From positions 46,941 through 110,940 of the forward strand of contig JASANE010029999.1 of assembly GCA_030248225.1 (NCBI GenBank): a stretch of DNA of 64,000 bases. The letters are read 5' to 3'. The stretch's first letter is position 1; the number at the start of each line of letters is the position of its first letter. Below the pieces are notes generated by a model. The model saw only the letters and a list, made by a program, of their open reading frames with translations. It was not told the DNA's origin and did not search any database. The translations under genes were made by a program, and so were the position numbers. The DNA is from Trileptium ribeirensis (lineage: Eukaryota > Nematoda > Enoplea > Enoplida > Thoracostomopsidae). Positions 32,105-43,830 of the stretch are shown here, piece after piece.

Positions 32105-32689
32105 GGCCTTCTGTGTACAACATGTAATAATGTATAGTATAATTAAAATATATATAACATATAAAAGTAGACTTGTTTTAGCAATATGTATTTCAGAATT
32201 TCTCAAAACATCCAACAGTTCTGAAATTCAGCAATTCTCAATCCTGGATTAGTATATAAACGTGTTACCAGCGATACTTTATGTTTGAAATAAAATATAA
32301 AATCAAATAGCCGCTATATGCAGCGGGCGGTCCAGATCACCGTTTCCCGAAGTTTTTCGGCCTGTACGAGGTTCAAAATGGTATGTTGAAATCACAAGTG
32401 GCGTCTCCATAATCGACTTTTTCTCACGTATGCTACTTAATTTTGTGACTTAGGAGCAGAAGTTTCAGTGATACCAGACCGGATTGAGTAACGACTTTAC
32501 GGTTGAAAAAGTACCTACGGTAACCCAACCAAGCCACTGTGTCTAGTCTTATAACAGACAATTCATTAGTGTGAGTCAACACTGGGTCAGACTGCGTTAC
32601 ATTAGACTAATTTCGAACCGACTCGATTACGGCAAATACGAGTCAACGTTTTTACAGTGTACTAGTGTTTTCGTTAGCTCAAGCAAGGG
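32105..32689. other. No recognised gene
   Basis: AT-rich. No repeat, RNA or coding region supported. Confidence 0.4.
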
Positions 32690-32905
32690 CCTAAATAATG
32701 CTGAGGTGCGGTTCGTTATAGCGTTAGAAAAAAGAACAGCTTAGAGCGGAAGGTTTGGGGCAGCGCCCCGATTTATGCTTAGGCTTAGTGTATGTCTCAT
32801 ATAGGTACCTTAGCTTAGGCAAAGATTAAGCCTTAGGCGTAGTGTATCGAGAACGGCATGGCCTGCATTGTATTTCCGCCCTCAGGGTTACTTTTGCCCA
32901 AACGA
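32690..32905 (+). mobile_element. MITE family copy 3
   Basis: Same order as 7622-7835: GAACAGCTTAGAGCGG, GGGGCAGCGCCCCGATTTA, GCTTAGGCTTAGTGTAT, CTTAGCTTAGGCAAAGA, TATCGAGAACGGCATGGC and TTTCCGCCCTCAGGGTTAC. Confidence 0.75.
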
Positions 32906-33479
32906 GGATAGGTTTTGACAAAATGATTTGCTTAAATTTTTTTAGATTGGTTTGACGCGGTACACATATTTTGGAAAACGCGGTAAAGATGTAATGCCGC
33001 TAGGTTTCACCGTTTTGTGAAAGACGTTATATAACTAAATTATAGTACATAAGTAAAAATTAAAATACAATTTTCTATCGAAGTTGAAGAAATCGGTCGT
33101 AGGAAACCTATTTGTAATCAATATGAAATTTTCATAAAAAATATCACCTGGTAAAAAATATTACGAATTTGGGGCGAACGTTGCAATATATGAAGCCGAA
33201 TAAGTTGAGCTCTACGCTGGAATAGCTATATAAAATTTGAATCTTTATAATCATTTTTTCAAATGTTAAATTTAACCAGTAGTACATAGCATACATGAGT
33301 GATAGATGTAACTGTCAGCTTTGAAATGATAATTGTATCTGATTTTATACTTAATTATAAACATGGTGTAGTTAGCAATAAGAACTTTCAAGTTTTGCTG
33401 GTAATAGAATTCGTAAATGAAAATGTAATTGAAATTTTGAAATATATATTTGATATTATGTATATATATGTTATGTAAG
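32906..33479. other. No recognised gene
   Basis: AT-rich, unstructured. Nothing recognised. Confidence 0.4.
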
Positions 33480-33775
33480 AAAGTATGTTATCGTCCCCGT
33501 CGTTAGGCTCTGACTTTCTTTTCGTCTCTGGACACACTCAGCACATACACATAGTGCATACATGCCATAAGGACCAGGTCTTACGGGTATAGAGAGTCTT
33601 CAGGCAGAGGTGGGGCGGTGCGGCCTAGCGTTCGGCGCCTGAGGTGGCTGTGTTGCGTCCTTTTGAGGGGTGGGTATGGAGAAGGGAGGCGCTTCACGCC
33701 AAAACGAGTGGGGCGACGACTCGAGGGGGAATAATTCACCTTTCCCGTCCTATGAGCATGTATGACGTCCTTTGC
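33480..33775. repeat. GC-rich SINE-like island 1
   Basis: An abrupt GC-rich insert in AT-rich DNA. It ends CCCGTCCTATGAGCATGTATGACG; the island at 41,330-41,533 ends similarly (TGTCCCTTTTCGAGCATGTA, TGATTC). Shared end and composition suggest one repeat family. No tRNA-like boxes are visible. Confidence 0.4.
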
Positions 33776-34660
33776 AGCAAGCAGCTGCTAAATACTTAAT
33801 ATATTATTACATCATATTAAAAGCAATGTGGTCCAATTTTTAATATCAGACATTGTCGCATTTAGATTAACAGCATTGTATTAGGAGTATTCTGTGTGTT
33901 TTTAACGTAATCATAGTCTTATTATTGTGTGGTTTGGTTCTGGTACTCATTTCCTCCGACACAGGTATACCTCCGACAAAAATTCTTATGTTCTTCCGAA
34001 TCTAAATATCGGTGTTAAATTTAAATTTTTATTGATTTAATAAGGAGCGGACAATTTAAAAATTACTGTGCAACTGTCACATATTTCGGTTAAGAAAAAT
34101 ATTATTCATATATCAAATGTCAACCTGAAGTTTACTTTTCACAATGAACCTTGTTACATATTTTGGTGTGTTCACACTGCATCCAATCCGATCCGAATCC
34201 AATTCGATACAGCATGCACAATCTTTATAAGAAGCAAATCGGAAACGAGTCGGGTCAGGTAGTGCGTATACATATACATATACACACGTATATGGCAAGT
34301 ATAGTTTGCTCGTGTTGCAGCTTAACCGAACGGAAACCGGAATGGATCTAAACGAATCGGATCCCACCGGCCGGAATCTTAATAACCTGAAAACGGTCTT
34401 TTTATTCACAAGCATATATGTCAACACATCTAAAGAAGAATCTAATAAACAATTGTTTGTTTGAAAGATATATACGTCTTTTATCAAAACGATAATGCTA
34501 ATACAAAACATATTAAGATTTATGTCTTAAAATTTTGTTTTGTTATTCCATAATAATTTTTACTTTATTTCAATGTTTGTGTTGACACGTAAAATGTATT
34601 TCGAACGGAGGTGATAAAGAGACTTAAACAATAGTAAAACAATTGATATCGATATCCTAA
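33776..34660. other. No recognised gene
   Basis: AT-rich. A 132-aa minus frame at 34,113-34,511 has low-complexity composition and no recognisable family. ATACATATACATATACACAC-type runs are near 34,270. Confidence 0.35.
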
Positions 34661-34953
34661 AGGCGTGTTCAGACGCTCAAACTTTTTGCTCAAACTTTGA
34701 TCAAAATTGGAGTTCAAATTTTGATCAAAAGTTGAAGTATCTTTTTTGCATTTTTTGCAAATTTGAACGTGTGAACACTGTTCAAACGTTTTCATCAATA
34801 TTCCTGTAGCCAATCATGGACGAGATGTATTACCTGAAAAAGTTTGAGCTCAAACTTTGATCTCAAATTCTGAAATATCGCAATATTCATTTAAAATCAG
34901 CGTCAAATTTTGATCAAAATCTGAGCAAAAAGTTTGAGCGTGTGAACACGCCT
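34661..34953. mobile_element. PIF/Harbinger-like MITE with TAA target duplication
   Basis: Ends AGGCGTGTTCAGACGCTCAA and, inverted, AGGCGTGTTCACACGCTCAA; the TIR continues ACTTTTTGCTCA.A.TTTGATCAAAATT for about 47 bp. Flanking TAA at 34,658-34,660 and 34,954-34,956 is the 3-bp duplication expected for PIF/Harbinger. The interior has more GATCAAA dyads, giving extensive fold-back. No ORF. The intact TIR and clean duplication suggest a relatively young insertion. Confidence 0.88.
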
Positions 34954-35040
34954 TAAGCAAAGTTTATACGAATGAGATTACAAATTTGGAAAGGTTGTAA
35001 CTGCTCACTAAGCCGGACTACGTGTAGCATCAACGGTAGT

Positions 35041-35125
35041 TGATCATTGCATGTAGTGTAGTATTAGCGCACTGGTCTTGCAATGTAGTGGCCCACATTC
35101 TCCACCGTAGACATCGTTCGTGTAT
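35041..35125 (+). repeat. tRNA-derived SINE head, copy 1
   Basis: TAGTGTAGTATTAGCGCACTGGTCTTGCAA, followed by CCCACATTCTCCACC, aligns with the clearer copy at 38,505-38,575. The pattern is that of a tRNA with A-box-like and B-box-like blocks, degraded. Confidence 0.45.
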
Positions 35126-36545
35126 CGTTTCACAGTTGATTTCACAGGAAAATTTTCATAATTATAGTTAGATTTGAGTCCATTGAGTTTAGGACCATCT
35201 TATAAATTTCATTTTATGCCCGAAGAACTTGGTTCAATGTTTTTAATGAACAGAAAATAATTTTTCTTTTCCTGTGCAAAAAGTAAAGGCGGAGTTCACA
35301 ATTTAAAAAATTTTGCAGTACACTCTACTATTAAACCAACAACGTTCCTGTATCAAAAATTAATATTTTATTAAGAAATGTGGCCTAAACGGTAAAAACA
35401 TTCTTAATCGCTAGACAGATGTCAGAGTCGCTGTGGGTTTTTAATATTACATTTCATTGAATTTTCTTCTGACTCAGGTTTGGTAAACACCGATACAGAC
35501 TTGACCAAAACGGTTTTTCATTGTAAAAGCTTTTTATGGTTCAAAGTTCTTCTAATAATTTGCTTTGGGATATTGTTCGCCATTGAATAGGTTCTCTGGC
35601 ACTGTTCTAAACAGCTTTACCGTACTGGCTTAACCCGTGATTCGAAAGACAAAGCTGCTGTCAGTCACTTTACGGTAATAGGAATGAGAGTCTTTTGCTA
35701 ATTAATTAATATATCAATCAACCATTTGTTATTTCAACAGAGAAAAATCCGGTATCGCAATTTAATCAGTCACAATGATTTCTATTGACACTTGCTAGAT
35801 ATGCACATTATCTTACAGCTTTGCCAATACCAACGGGAGCGCTTGATAGAATAAGGCGGCAACGGAAAACTAAAAAATAAAACAAACTATCTGGAAATGT
35901 TGTATGCTTCGCAAAGCTGAGCCGACAAAAGAATCTACATATGGGGATATTATGTCACTGGCATTGTAAATCAAAAAATTTATTACCAACAGAACCTGTG
36001 AAAAAATAGTTACAAAGTTGAACTACCAAAGGTTAGTGAGGTATTAAACCAAAAAGTTCTGTCTTGGAAAGTTAAAAGTATAAATGCCGTCTTTTGTCAA
36101 GATGTCCGCCTGGCGTATAATTTTCACTTTGTGACACCTCGCAAGGTAATCTCTGTATGTTTTGTCTCTAGCCTGAGCCTAAGCGTAAACCTAAGCATAC
36201 CTTTAGCTTTTGCTGACAACCGAACATCAAATTTTTGCCACGCTGTGCTCACACTGTTTCCCCTGTTATGCTTACAAATCTTGACATGTTTCGAAAAACT
36301 GCGCATTTGTAGCATGATGACATTTTTAAATTATCATGGCTTGAGCAAAATATATTTTGTTGCAGCCCGGTTGTATGAAATAACATTTCTCTAATGTCCT
36401 TCGTTTAGCTGTGATTATTCCGGATACAAGGTTTAATATAAAAATAAACCCTACACAACACATATTTCAATGAAGTAGAATGTGACAAAATTAAGATAAG
36501 ATCATAGTTCAGTTAGCGCTAGAGTTAATTGCAACACAGACTTAT
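35126..36545. other. No recognised gene
   Basis: AT-rich. A scrap CCTGAGCCTAAGCGTAAACC near 36,172 resembles the 7.6-kb MITE core. Overlapping opposite-strand frames at 36.13-36.39 kb are mutual shadows. Confidence 0.4.
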
Positions 36546-36799
36546 GCGGCGTTCATGTTATGATGTCCACAACGCTTGGAACATTTGTACCCGTACAGTA
36601 TCAATCACACCATCGACAGCAGGCTGTCTTAGACACCCCATGTTTTTCGCAAAAAAATTTATGGATAATTAGATAGGGTTGTATACCTTCATAAATTGAT
36701 TTACGGTATGGGTGTGACCCCGCCTGTCGATACGGCAGAATTGCGACTACAGGGGACAAAAGTTCCAAAACAGTGGGGATATTACAACGCGAGCGCCGC
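36546..36799. mobile_element. MITE with ~75-bp imperfect TIRs
   Basis: The left end GCGGCGTTCATGTTATGATG and the inverted right end GCGGCGCTCGCGTTGTAATA match, and the match continues through TTGGAAC.TTTGT.CCC to the CGACAG blocks. TTAT lies close to both ends (a possible short target duplication). No transposase. Confidence 0.7.
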
Positions 36800-37285
36800 G
36801 TTATCACTTAGGACTGAAATGAAAAATATATCATATAGATTATGGATTTTCACTTCCATTGCCTCAAAATTCCTTGATAAATGTATAATTTTACACATTA
36901 TTCGAACCGCACGGCTGATCGGAATCATGGTAAAATAAGTTGAATAAGCTAACGCGTTAATAAGTAATTGAAAGCTATGTGAATTCCTAAGTCTAAGATT
37001 AAGACTAAGCTTTAGTCTTTCTCCTAAATCGTTAATCCGTGACCCGACTCAGATTATTCTTCTCAAATGATAAATAAAATTACACATTTATAGAGATTTT
37101 TCTCAAAATTTTTCATTTTAGAAAAAGAATCCAAAAATAAAATCCCGAATTATCGCTGTATCTTCAAAATTACCCAATTTCAGTGTGGTGACGGCACAAG
37201 AAAAAGACCCGTATTATTTACTAACCTTTTGTTTCTTGTTTTTGATTGATTATTAAAAGAAAGTCTAATTTTCATACAAGTTTGG
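36800..37285. other. No recognised gene
   Basis: AT-rich. Contains a CTAAGTCTAAGATTAAGACT scrap (about 36,988) of the CTTAGG-type MITE and a GTATCTTCAAAATTACC motif (about 37,160) shared with the foldback at 17.5-17.85 kb. Confidence 0.4.
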
Positions 37286-37712
37286 AGTTCGCCGACCGAG
37301 GTGCCTCTGTATATTTTATACCCAACTACCGTTGGGCTTTTAGTGCAATAAATTAAAAAAACACGCATTTTTTGTAGCAAATCCACAGCTTTATAGAAAA
37401 TAAACAAATCCATTATATTGTGTTTTTCCGCAGAGATATGGTCACCTAGTTGTGTCTTTTACTACGCTTGGCTATGTCCAAGCTGAAGTTTGCGACGACG
37501 ATGGTCAAAACCAATTTCTGCTCATTTCTGAGTTATAATCTTATTGCGCCTAGTATAATGGCAATTTATTACATAGCTAGTGAAGAAGGCCATGTTTCTG
37601 GTTCTGATTGCTTTCCTTTTTGTTTCTCTTTTTTTTCGATTATGATTATCGTTAAGGTCCAACAAATTTGATGGTAGTTGAGGATTTGCCGACCTAGGCG
37701 CTTAGTATACTA
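37286..37712. repeat. Dispersed repeat copy B
   Basis: Shares over 300 bp with 2380-2710 and its outer end with 4050-4080. Flanked by direct repeats of the type T.GCCGACC.AGG.GC.T (37,287-37,305 and 37,687-37,705). This is the compact form, without the internal expansion of copy A. Confidence 0.65.
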
Positions 37713-38500
37713 TTAAAGATATTGTTTCGCGGTAAACATTTAAACCCTCTTCTTTCAAAAGAAATGCATGTAAAATTAGAAAATGAAAATGACACAAACT
37801 AGACGAAGTGATTGAAGACAATAATAAACTAAGTAGGTTTTATTATAGCTTTATCTTAATCAGGTTGGCCGGCAGCGAAAACGAAGTTTAGTTCTGAATT
37901 TCCGAACTTTCCGACACATTGTGTTTTCAGTAATCTTGATTATAAAGTGATTATTTGCTGAAATTTACTTGAAAATTTGATTTTTGCTAGTTATAGAATT
38001 TGGAAATGACATCGTGCCTACAGAATGTAGTAAGATAGTTGAATAATCGAATAATATAAGTAACTCACGCTGCTTATACGGTGATATTCTTAACTAGATC
38101 ACACTTAAAGATTTGGTTTAAATAAATGAAGTTTATAATGTAGCGCTGCACTAGGGTCCTTCGCTTTCCTGTTAGCTAGCCCAAGGCAGAAATTCGTCAA
38201 TTTTGGAGATACAACAATATATTCAGCACCATTCGCATTAGCCTAACGCCCATAGCGTAACTTTAGCTTTAGCTAATCAGAAATTGAACTGTAATGGCAG
38301 TAAACTAACTGTTTCCGGCTAGATGCCCGCATTCTAGTTGCGGTTAGTACAACATGACTACCTCTCATGGATCTTTTCATTTGGTGAAGCGATATCATCA
38401 TCTGCACGGAGCTTCTTAACAAAACTCAACTTGCGAATCCAGCTGCGAAACGACGTTGTGCCACACTAAACTAGAGTACATTGCGTAGCTTCAAAACAAG
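37713..38500. other. No recognised gene
   Basis: AT-rich. A TTAGCCTAACGCCCATAGCG scrap near 38,240 may be another MITE fragment. Confidence 0.4.
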
Positions 38501-38504
38501 TTGA

Positions 38505-38575
38505 CCGGGCTCAGTGGTGCGCTAGTCTTGCAAGCTACAACCGCGGGCTCTACTCTCGGCTGGTTTCACGTCTGC
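38505..38575 (+). repeat. tRNA-derived SINE head, copy 2
   Basis: GGGCTCAGTGGTGCGCTAGT (A-box-like), then CTTGCAAGC in the anticodon-arm position, and GGGCTCTACTCTCGGC (B-box-like, GGTTC weakened). It has tRNA-like order and spacing but poor acceptor pairing, so a SINE head or tRNA pseudogene. It aligns with 35,041-35,125. Confidence 0.55.
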
Positions 38576-38766
38576 AATAATAGTAATAACAATAGATTGG
38601 GAAACATACCAAAGTTATAGTCTATATAGGGTCCATGATCTGGTGTTCCAACATGCGTTTATAATTATTGTATAAATCGTGCATAGACTGGAAATTCAAT
38701 GCATGGGTTTAGCAAACAGATTAAACTATTTAAAGTATTTAAATTAGGTAAAATTTTTCAGCATAG

Positions 38767-39197
38767 AAAATGCTTATGCTTGATAAATTTAGTATCGTCT
38801 CGCTCTTAACAAAAATCGGGCATAATTATCCTTAATTTCAATCATAATTCTACTTATTGCAAACTTTTCGCAAAATCTGATGCTAAATATTAAGCTTTTT
38901 AATGCTAACTAACATTTAAGCATAATTATGTTAAATAATTTAAGTAGCAAAAATAAGGTTTTCGTACTTAATCGTACTTAATAGTTAGCAATATTATGCT
39001 TAAAATGTAAGTCTTTAAATCCTTTTAAATATTAAACTTATTTATGCTAAACATTTCAAGTCCTCATTTAGCATAATTATGCTAAATAAGTAGCATAAAT
39101 TGCTAAATATTAAGCAAAGTTTAAGGCATTTAAGATATTGGACATAGTTATGCGCAAAATAAGCTTAATATTACTAAATATTCAGCATAAGCATTTT
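38767..39197. mobile_element. AT-rich MITE with repeated GCATAATTATGC motifs
   Basis: Ends AAAATGCTTATGCTTGATAA and, inverted, AAAATGCTTATGCTGAATAT; the first 14 bases are identical. The interior is full of GCATAATTATGCTAAATA, AAATATTAAGC and GCTTAATATT words, i.e. nested palindromes. No ORF. Confidence 0.75.
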
Positions 39198-39204
39198 GAG
39201 TGTA

Positions 39205-39480
39205 CGGGGCAATTTTTTCTAATTGGCTAAAATGTTTTAAAGCTGGTCAAACTGTCTTCAAATTGGTTAAAATTTTTTAAAAGTGGGTAAAATTTTAAAT
39301 TTAAATTAAAAAAAATTTAAAAAATTAAAAAAATTTAAAAACTTAAATTTAAAATTTTAAAAGTGGCTAAAATGTTTTTAAACTGGTCAAACTGTCTTCA
39401 AATTGGCTAAACTTTTTTAAAAGTGAGTAAAATTTTTGCAAACTTGGTGGATATTTTCAAACCGGGTACATTTTTGTACC
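39205..39480. repeat. Direct repeat flanking an A/T-only block
   Basis: TGGCTAAAATGTTTT, CTGGTCAAACTGTCTTCAAA and TTTTAAAAGTG.GTAAAATTTT occur at 39,222-39,298 and again at 39,362-39,438. Between them is a block of AAATTT/TTTAAA words. A later AAACCGGGTACATTTTTGTA piece looks like a further degraded unit. Confidence 0.75.
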
Positions 39481-39840
39481 AATTGTTTATTTGTGTGGCA
39501 AGAGTATACTAGTGCAATGAACTAGATCAAGTTAATGCTTATCAGATTCGCTAGGCTGATGGTGAAAGTGGGAAACTTTTTGAATAATTTAAATATAACA
39601 AATGCTTGATTGCAGCTGATATTGTTTTGCTCTGTACAAATTAGCAGCAGATGTAGAACATTGCACACATATTTGAGTTTTCTTAGTGATGCAAAACAAG
39701 CTGTTTCACACATTAAAATTTAAAAATCAATCTAGAACTACCAAGTTAGCTTGCAAAAGACAGCGTCTCTTCATTATGTCAAATGCATAACTCTAAAAAA
39801 CTAGAAAATTAACTAAATAAATTTTAAAACTGACTTTGTA
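39481..39840. other. No recognised gene
   Basis: AT-rich. Nothing recognised; the 63-aa minus frame is unconvincing. Confidence 0.4.
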
Positions 39841-40170
39841 CCACTCTGCACTAGAGAATGCTCGGACGCTTCACTATGACCGTTGGGTTGGTAGGTCCTG
39901 TACTGTACTGTACCTTGTCTATACCACATATATAAAAACATACTCAAAATGCAGATATCAAAAAATTATGAACCGGCCATGAACCACTCTGCATTATGCA
40001 TCATTTACCTGAAGGTGTGTGCGGCAGGGCCGGATTTCGTCACAGTGGCTCTAAAGTCAAGCTTGGCTAGCCGCGATTAGCCAGTGTGACATTTTTGGGC
40101 CGAGCCAGACTTTAGAAATATATTAGCAAATAGTAAAGGGAAGCTGAGAAATTGTCACAAGGGCCGGAAT
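39841..40170. repeat. Repeat with hAT-like GGGCCGGA ends, left piece
   Basis: Contains CAGGGCCGGATTTCGTCACA (about 40,026) and AGGGCCGGAATCGGCTCTAG (about 40,161), which resemble hAT-type termini. A segment with CACTATGACCGTTGGGTTGG and ATATAAAAACATACTCA recurs in degraded form at 43,741-43,820. The layout is rearranged, so borders are uncertain. Confidence 0.35.
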
Positions 40171-40414
40171 CGGCTCTAGAAGCCATAAATACATGACGAC
40201 AATGAAAAATGACGGAAAAATGAAAAGTGGTGATACATATGTTATATATTCATAAAACATCCTTCCAGTTGCAATAGTATAATTTTCATGTATGAAAGGG
40301 CGTGTTTTACATGTTACTAATTTGTCTAGTAAAAGGAGCTTAAACAAAAATTTTGAAATAGCGATATTTATGTATTTACTTTACCTGCATTTATGCCTCT
40401 TACTTTAAGTATTA

Positions 40415-43400
40415 TAGTGCTTGGGGTTATTAATGACAACCCGGGTAATAAGGACACCTTTTAATTTGAGCCCACGTATCTCCTGATTGGCGTTATACAC
40501 GAGCACGTGACTTGGATTGACGAATAGCTGTGCCTCTACTCTAGACAAATATTGCGACATCTCGGTCTATATATGTACTCTTCATTCAATAAACAACATC
40601 AAGCGAATGTTGTTTAGTTTTCATCTAATGCGTTTTCAATACGATCTTTGAGGTACTAAGCTGTTTTTCGATTAACTTTTTAACGGCTTGTTATTAGCGT
40701 AATTTTTTTTACAACTAACTGAAAAGATTGTAGCCAATCTCTGTGTGTGTTAAATTAACAAAAAAATATGTTTATCGAACAAAGCTTGTTGCATTTCGAA
40801 CCGTCTAATAAGGACAACATCCGGGTATTAAGAACCTGGTCGGGATATTGACACTCGGTAGGGTAATAAGGACAGTTGTTTAGATCTACAATTTGCTACA
40901 TATAAGTAAAGTTGAAAACAAGAAACAAATTTTAGTGTCAGTACACCTGTTTTGTCTGGCATATATAGTCGTGGATTTATAGCTTTAATCAATATTTAAT
41001 GGTGTCGTCGGCCGTCGTCTGTACTTAAGTTAAATAGTAACTCCGATAGCTAGCCTATATGATTTTCTAAAATTCTACACTAAAGAAACGAGGCTGTATT
41101 CAAAACTGAAACGCTATAGTTCACATGATTTACCTGTCAACAGTTAAGACTTAAATTATTCAACAGTCGGCTTCGATAGAGTCACACTCCGCACAATCTC
41201 ATTCCAGACAGTCTCATTCCATACAGTCGCATTCTACACAGTCGCCAATTGATACCAATTTGTCATATTTTCCACTAATATTTGCCTATTCCCCATCAAT
41301 TTTTGCCTATTTCCTATCAGTTTTTGCCGCCATTTTCCGCGGGAATACGGCGAAGGATGCGCGGAGCATCGAAGGATCAGGCTACCTTCCAGGGGGAGGG
41401 AGGCGGTCAGTACCTTAGGGGCAAGTCCCTATCCCACTGGGAAAAAATTCCCAGATCCCCTCCCAGTGTGGAGGGTGGTCTGACGCCCATGGGATAGTCC
41501 CACTATGTCCCTTTTCGAGCATGTATGATTCAGATCAAACCGTGATTAACACCTAATTCAAACGGTAATAAACTCAATTTATAGACATCAATTATTCATA
41601 GCTGAACTTTAAACAAATCGCTCTATTCTATGCAAAGTTACAGACGGTAGCAGTAACATTTGGGCGTTTTGATCCGGAAAATATGTACCCCTTATTTCGA
41701 AAGGTCAAAGTCGACTGTACAGTATGCACTTTATAGGGACACCGCGGTTAAAATTTAAAACACCATGCATCATACTTAAGCAATCAACAACAGCAATATC
41801 TAAGCGATTTTGACAAAATGTTGGATTTTTGAGTCGTTTCAGCTGTTAAAGCCGTTATCAGATAGATTTCAATCCTGCGGTTGCAATAACACAAGCCCAC
41901 TGCACTGTGAAAGTTATGTTAAAAGTGTTTTATTTTATCCAGCCTCTTCGAAAGGGACACATAAAGAGCAATTCTCCTACCACTATGTGCCGATGATTAA
42001 CTGCAATCAATGGTAAAAATTTTTTAATCCAACCGTGCGTTTCTGAGCGTTGCTGTTGCTGTAACAAAACTTTGGGTTAGCGCGGGAACCTAGCAACTGA
42101 TAATCTATCTTAAACACATAACTTAGCAGCTTATGGTTTCAAATTTAGCACTTTTTAAATTGTGTCTTGCTCGGAGTAGAATCTATCGTAATAGGTTAAT
42201 GATTCATAGATGACGGTTATTCCTGCCTATAACTTGAACAACGTTTGTATGTTTCCATCTTTGAGTTTAGCATCTAGAGGGGTCGAATTTTTGTTTTGTA
42301 TTACACAGGGTAAACCCAACGGCAATAACTTCTCGCTATATTTTCTACGAAAATGCAATATGTAAATTGGAAGAATCATTGTCTGTGATATGCGTAGTCG
42401 AAAACGAATGGCAGACGTGGGAAAACAGAGAAGTTTAATGGCTATATAGATCTAGAAAAAGCAGATTGCGATTACAGCAGAGTTAGACGGGAACAATATT
42501 TGTAACAGCGCCAGGACATGTGAATATTGTCACAAAAGTTTGTACGGATTGGTTAGAAAATACTAGACGATGCGTTGAGACTGTCGGATTTAGGGCCATT
42601 GCTTTTAATTATTTGCTAACCAGATCAAACCGAGACTAATATTCTGATCAAATAAAACGGAAAACTCGAAGATACAGACGAGACCAGTAACATTTTGCCC
42701 CGTTCTGGTTCGAAAAATATATTCATCCCTGATGAATATTAGTCTCATGGATGTGTCCTGGATGCGACATATCGTGGAACAAAGACAAAAAGTTTGACAC
42801 AGAAGCTAAATGGTCGCAAAGTAGCGAATGCGACCGCTGGCAGCACGAGAATATCTCTTATCAAAGAAATCGGACGCTGCGATATTTTTTGCAAGATTTG
42901 TGTTGCACAAATGAGAAAAAGTGATATTGCATACATATATTATGACAGCTGAGGGATCTTTACATATTTGTGTTTATCTAAAACTACATATTTCAAACAT
43001 GATATATATACTGTTATAAAAGCATCTGTAACTGTTTCCGTTCTGTCGGCAGAATTAACAGCAACAAGCCTCTAGTTGCCTTATTCTGAGACATTACAAT
43101 GATTCTGCTAATCCTTGAGTTACTGATTACGCTGGACGAACTTATTTGCGGGTAGTCAATTGATGGAAAATCTTTCTATCCACATTGTCCTTATTACCTG
43201 GAACGACGGGGACACTTAAACGGATACAATGTCCTTATTCGCCGAAGTCCGGCTAATAAGGGCAATTTTTTATTTTAGCTTATTTCTGCTTAGCAACAAG
43301 ATGCTGTGGCGCAATTTTTCGTTTAAGACATTATGCCATGGCGCGGATTTGGAATATGTAAAAAAAACTTTTTTCAGTTTTGTTTAGTTGTGATTTTACG

Positions 43401-43470
43401 ATTAAAAGTGTTAATGTCCTTATTAGGCGACAGCTAATATTTTCGGTGTCCTTAATACCCCCAAACACTA
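40415..43470. mobile_element. 3.06-kb TA-flanked DNA transposon without transposase
   Basis: Ends TAGTGCTTGGGGTTATTAAT and, inverted, TAGTGTTTGGGGGTATTAAG (about 26 bp, five mismatches), each followed outwards by TA (40,413-40,414 and 43,471-43,472). That is Tc1/mariner-type structure. Subterminal repeats of (G)TAATAAGGACA recur at 40,449, 40,808 and 40,862, and inverted (TGTCCTTATTA) at 43,187, 43,228 and 43,418. No ORF above about 70 aa resembles a DD-E transposase, so this is a non-autonomous derivative. A GC-rich SINE-like island sits inside (41,330-41,533). Confidence 0.8.
41330..41533. repeat. GC-rich SINE-like island 2
   Basis: GC-rich insert inside the 3-kb transposon. It contains a strong dyad TCCCACTGGGAAAAAATTCCC and ends TTTTCGAGCATGTATGA, as at 33,775. 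The 71-aa frame across it is not credible. Confidence 0.4.
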
Positions 43471-43614
43471 TACTAACTTTGCCTTTTTTGTGGTAAATAT
43501 TTTTCCTGTCGCACAATCCGCTAAACTGAAGGTAATAAATATTTTTCAGTAGTCCGTCCCGACTATCAAACCCTGACATCATACGAACATACTAGCAGGG
43601 CTTAGCTATTTATT

Positions 43615-43830
43615 TCATGTATGAGGGGCCGGATTTGGCTGCTCTTTTTGTCACGTGCCGGAATTGGCTCTGTGACAGAATTCGGCAGTAGGCGCACACA
43701 TCCTAAGGTAAATGATGCATTAGTCATTGCTCTAATGCTACACTATGACTGTTGCGTTGGCTCGAACTGTGATCTACCTAATTTAAACCACAGATATAAA
43801 ACATACTCACAGATACAGCTAATCTATCAA
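43615..43830. repeat. Repeat with hAT-like GGGCCGGA ends, right piece
   Basis: GGGGCCGGATTTGGCTGCTC and TGCCGGAATTGGCTCTGTGA, plus a segment matching 39,866-39,955 directly and one (GGTAAATGATGCATTA) matching 40,000 in inverted orientation. Together with 39,841-40,170 it brackets the 3-kb TA-flanked element. Confidence 0.35.

Noticed and set aside
34113..34511. 132-aa minus-strand ORF
   Set aside because: Opposing frames are open too, and composition follows the local AT-rich sequence and TATACA runs.
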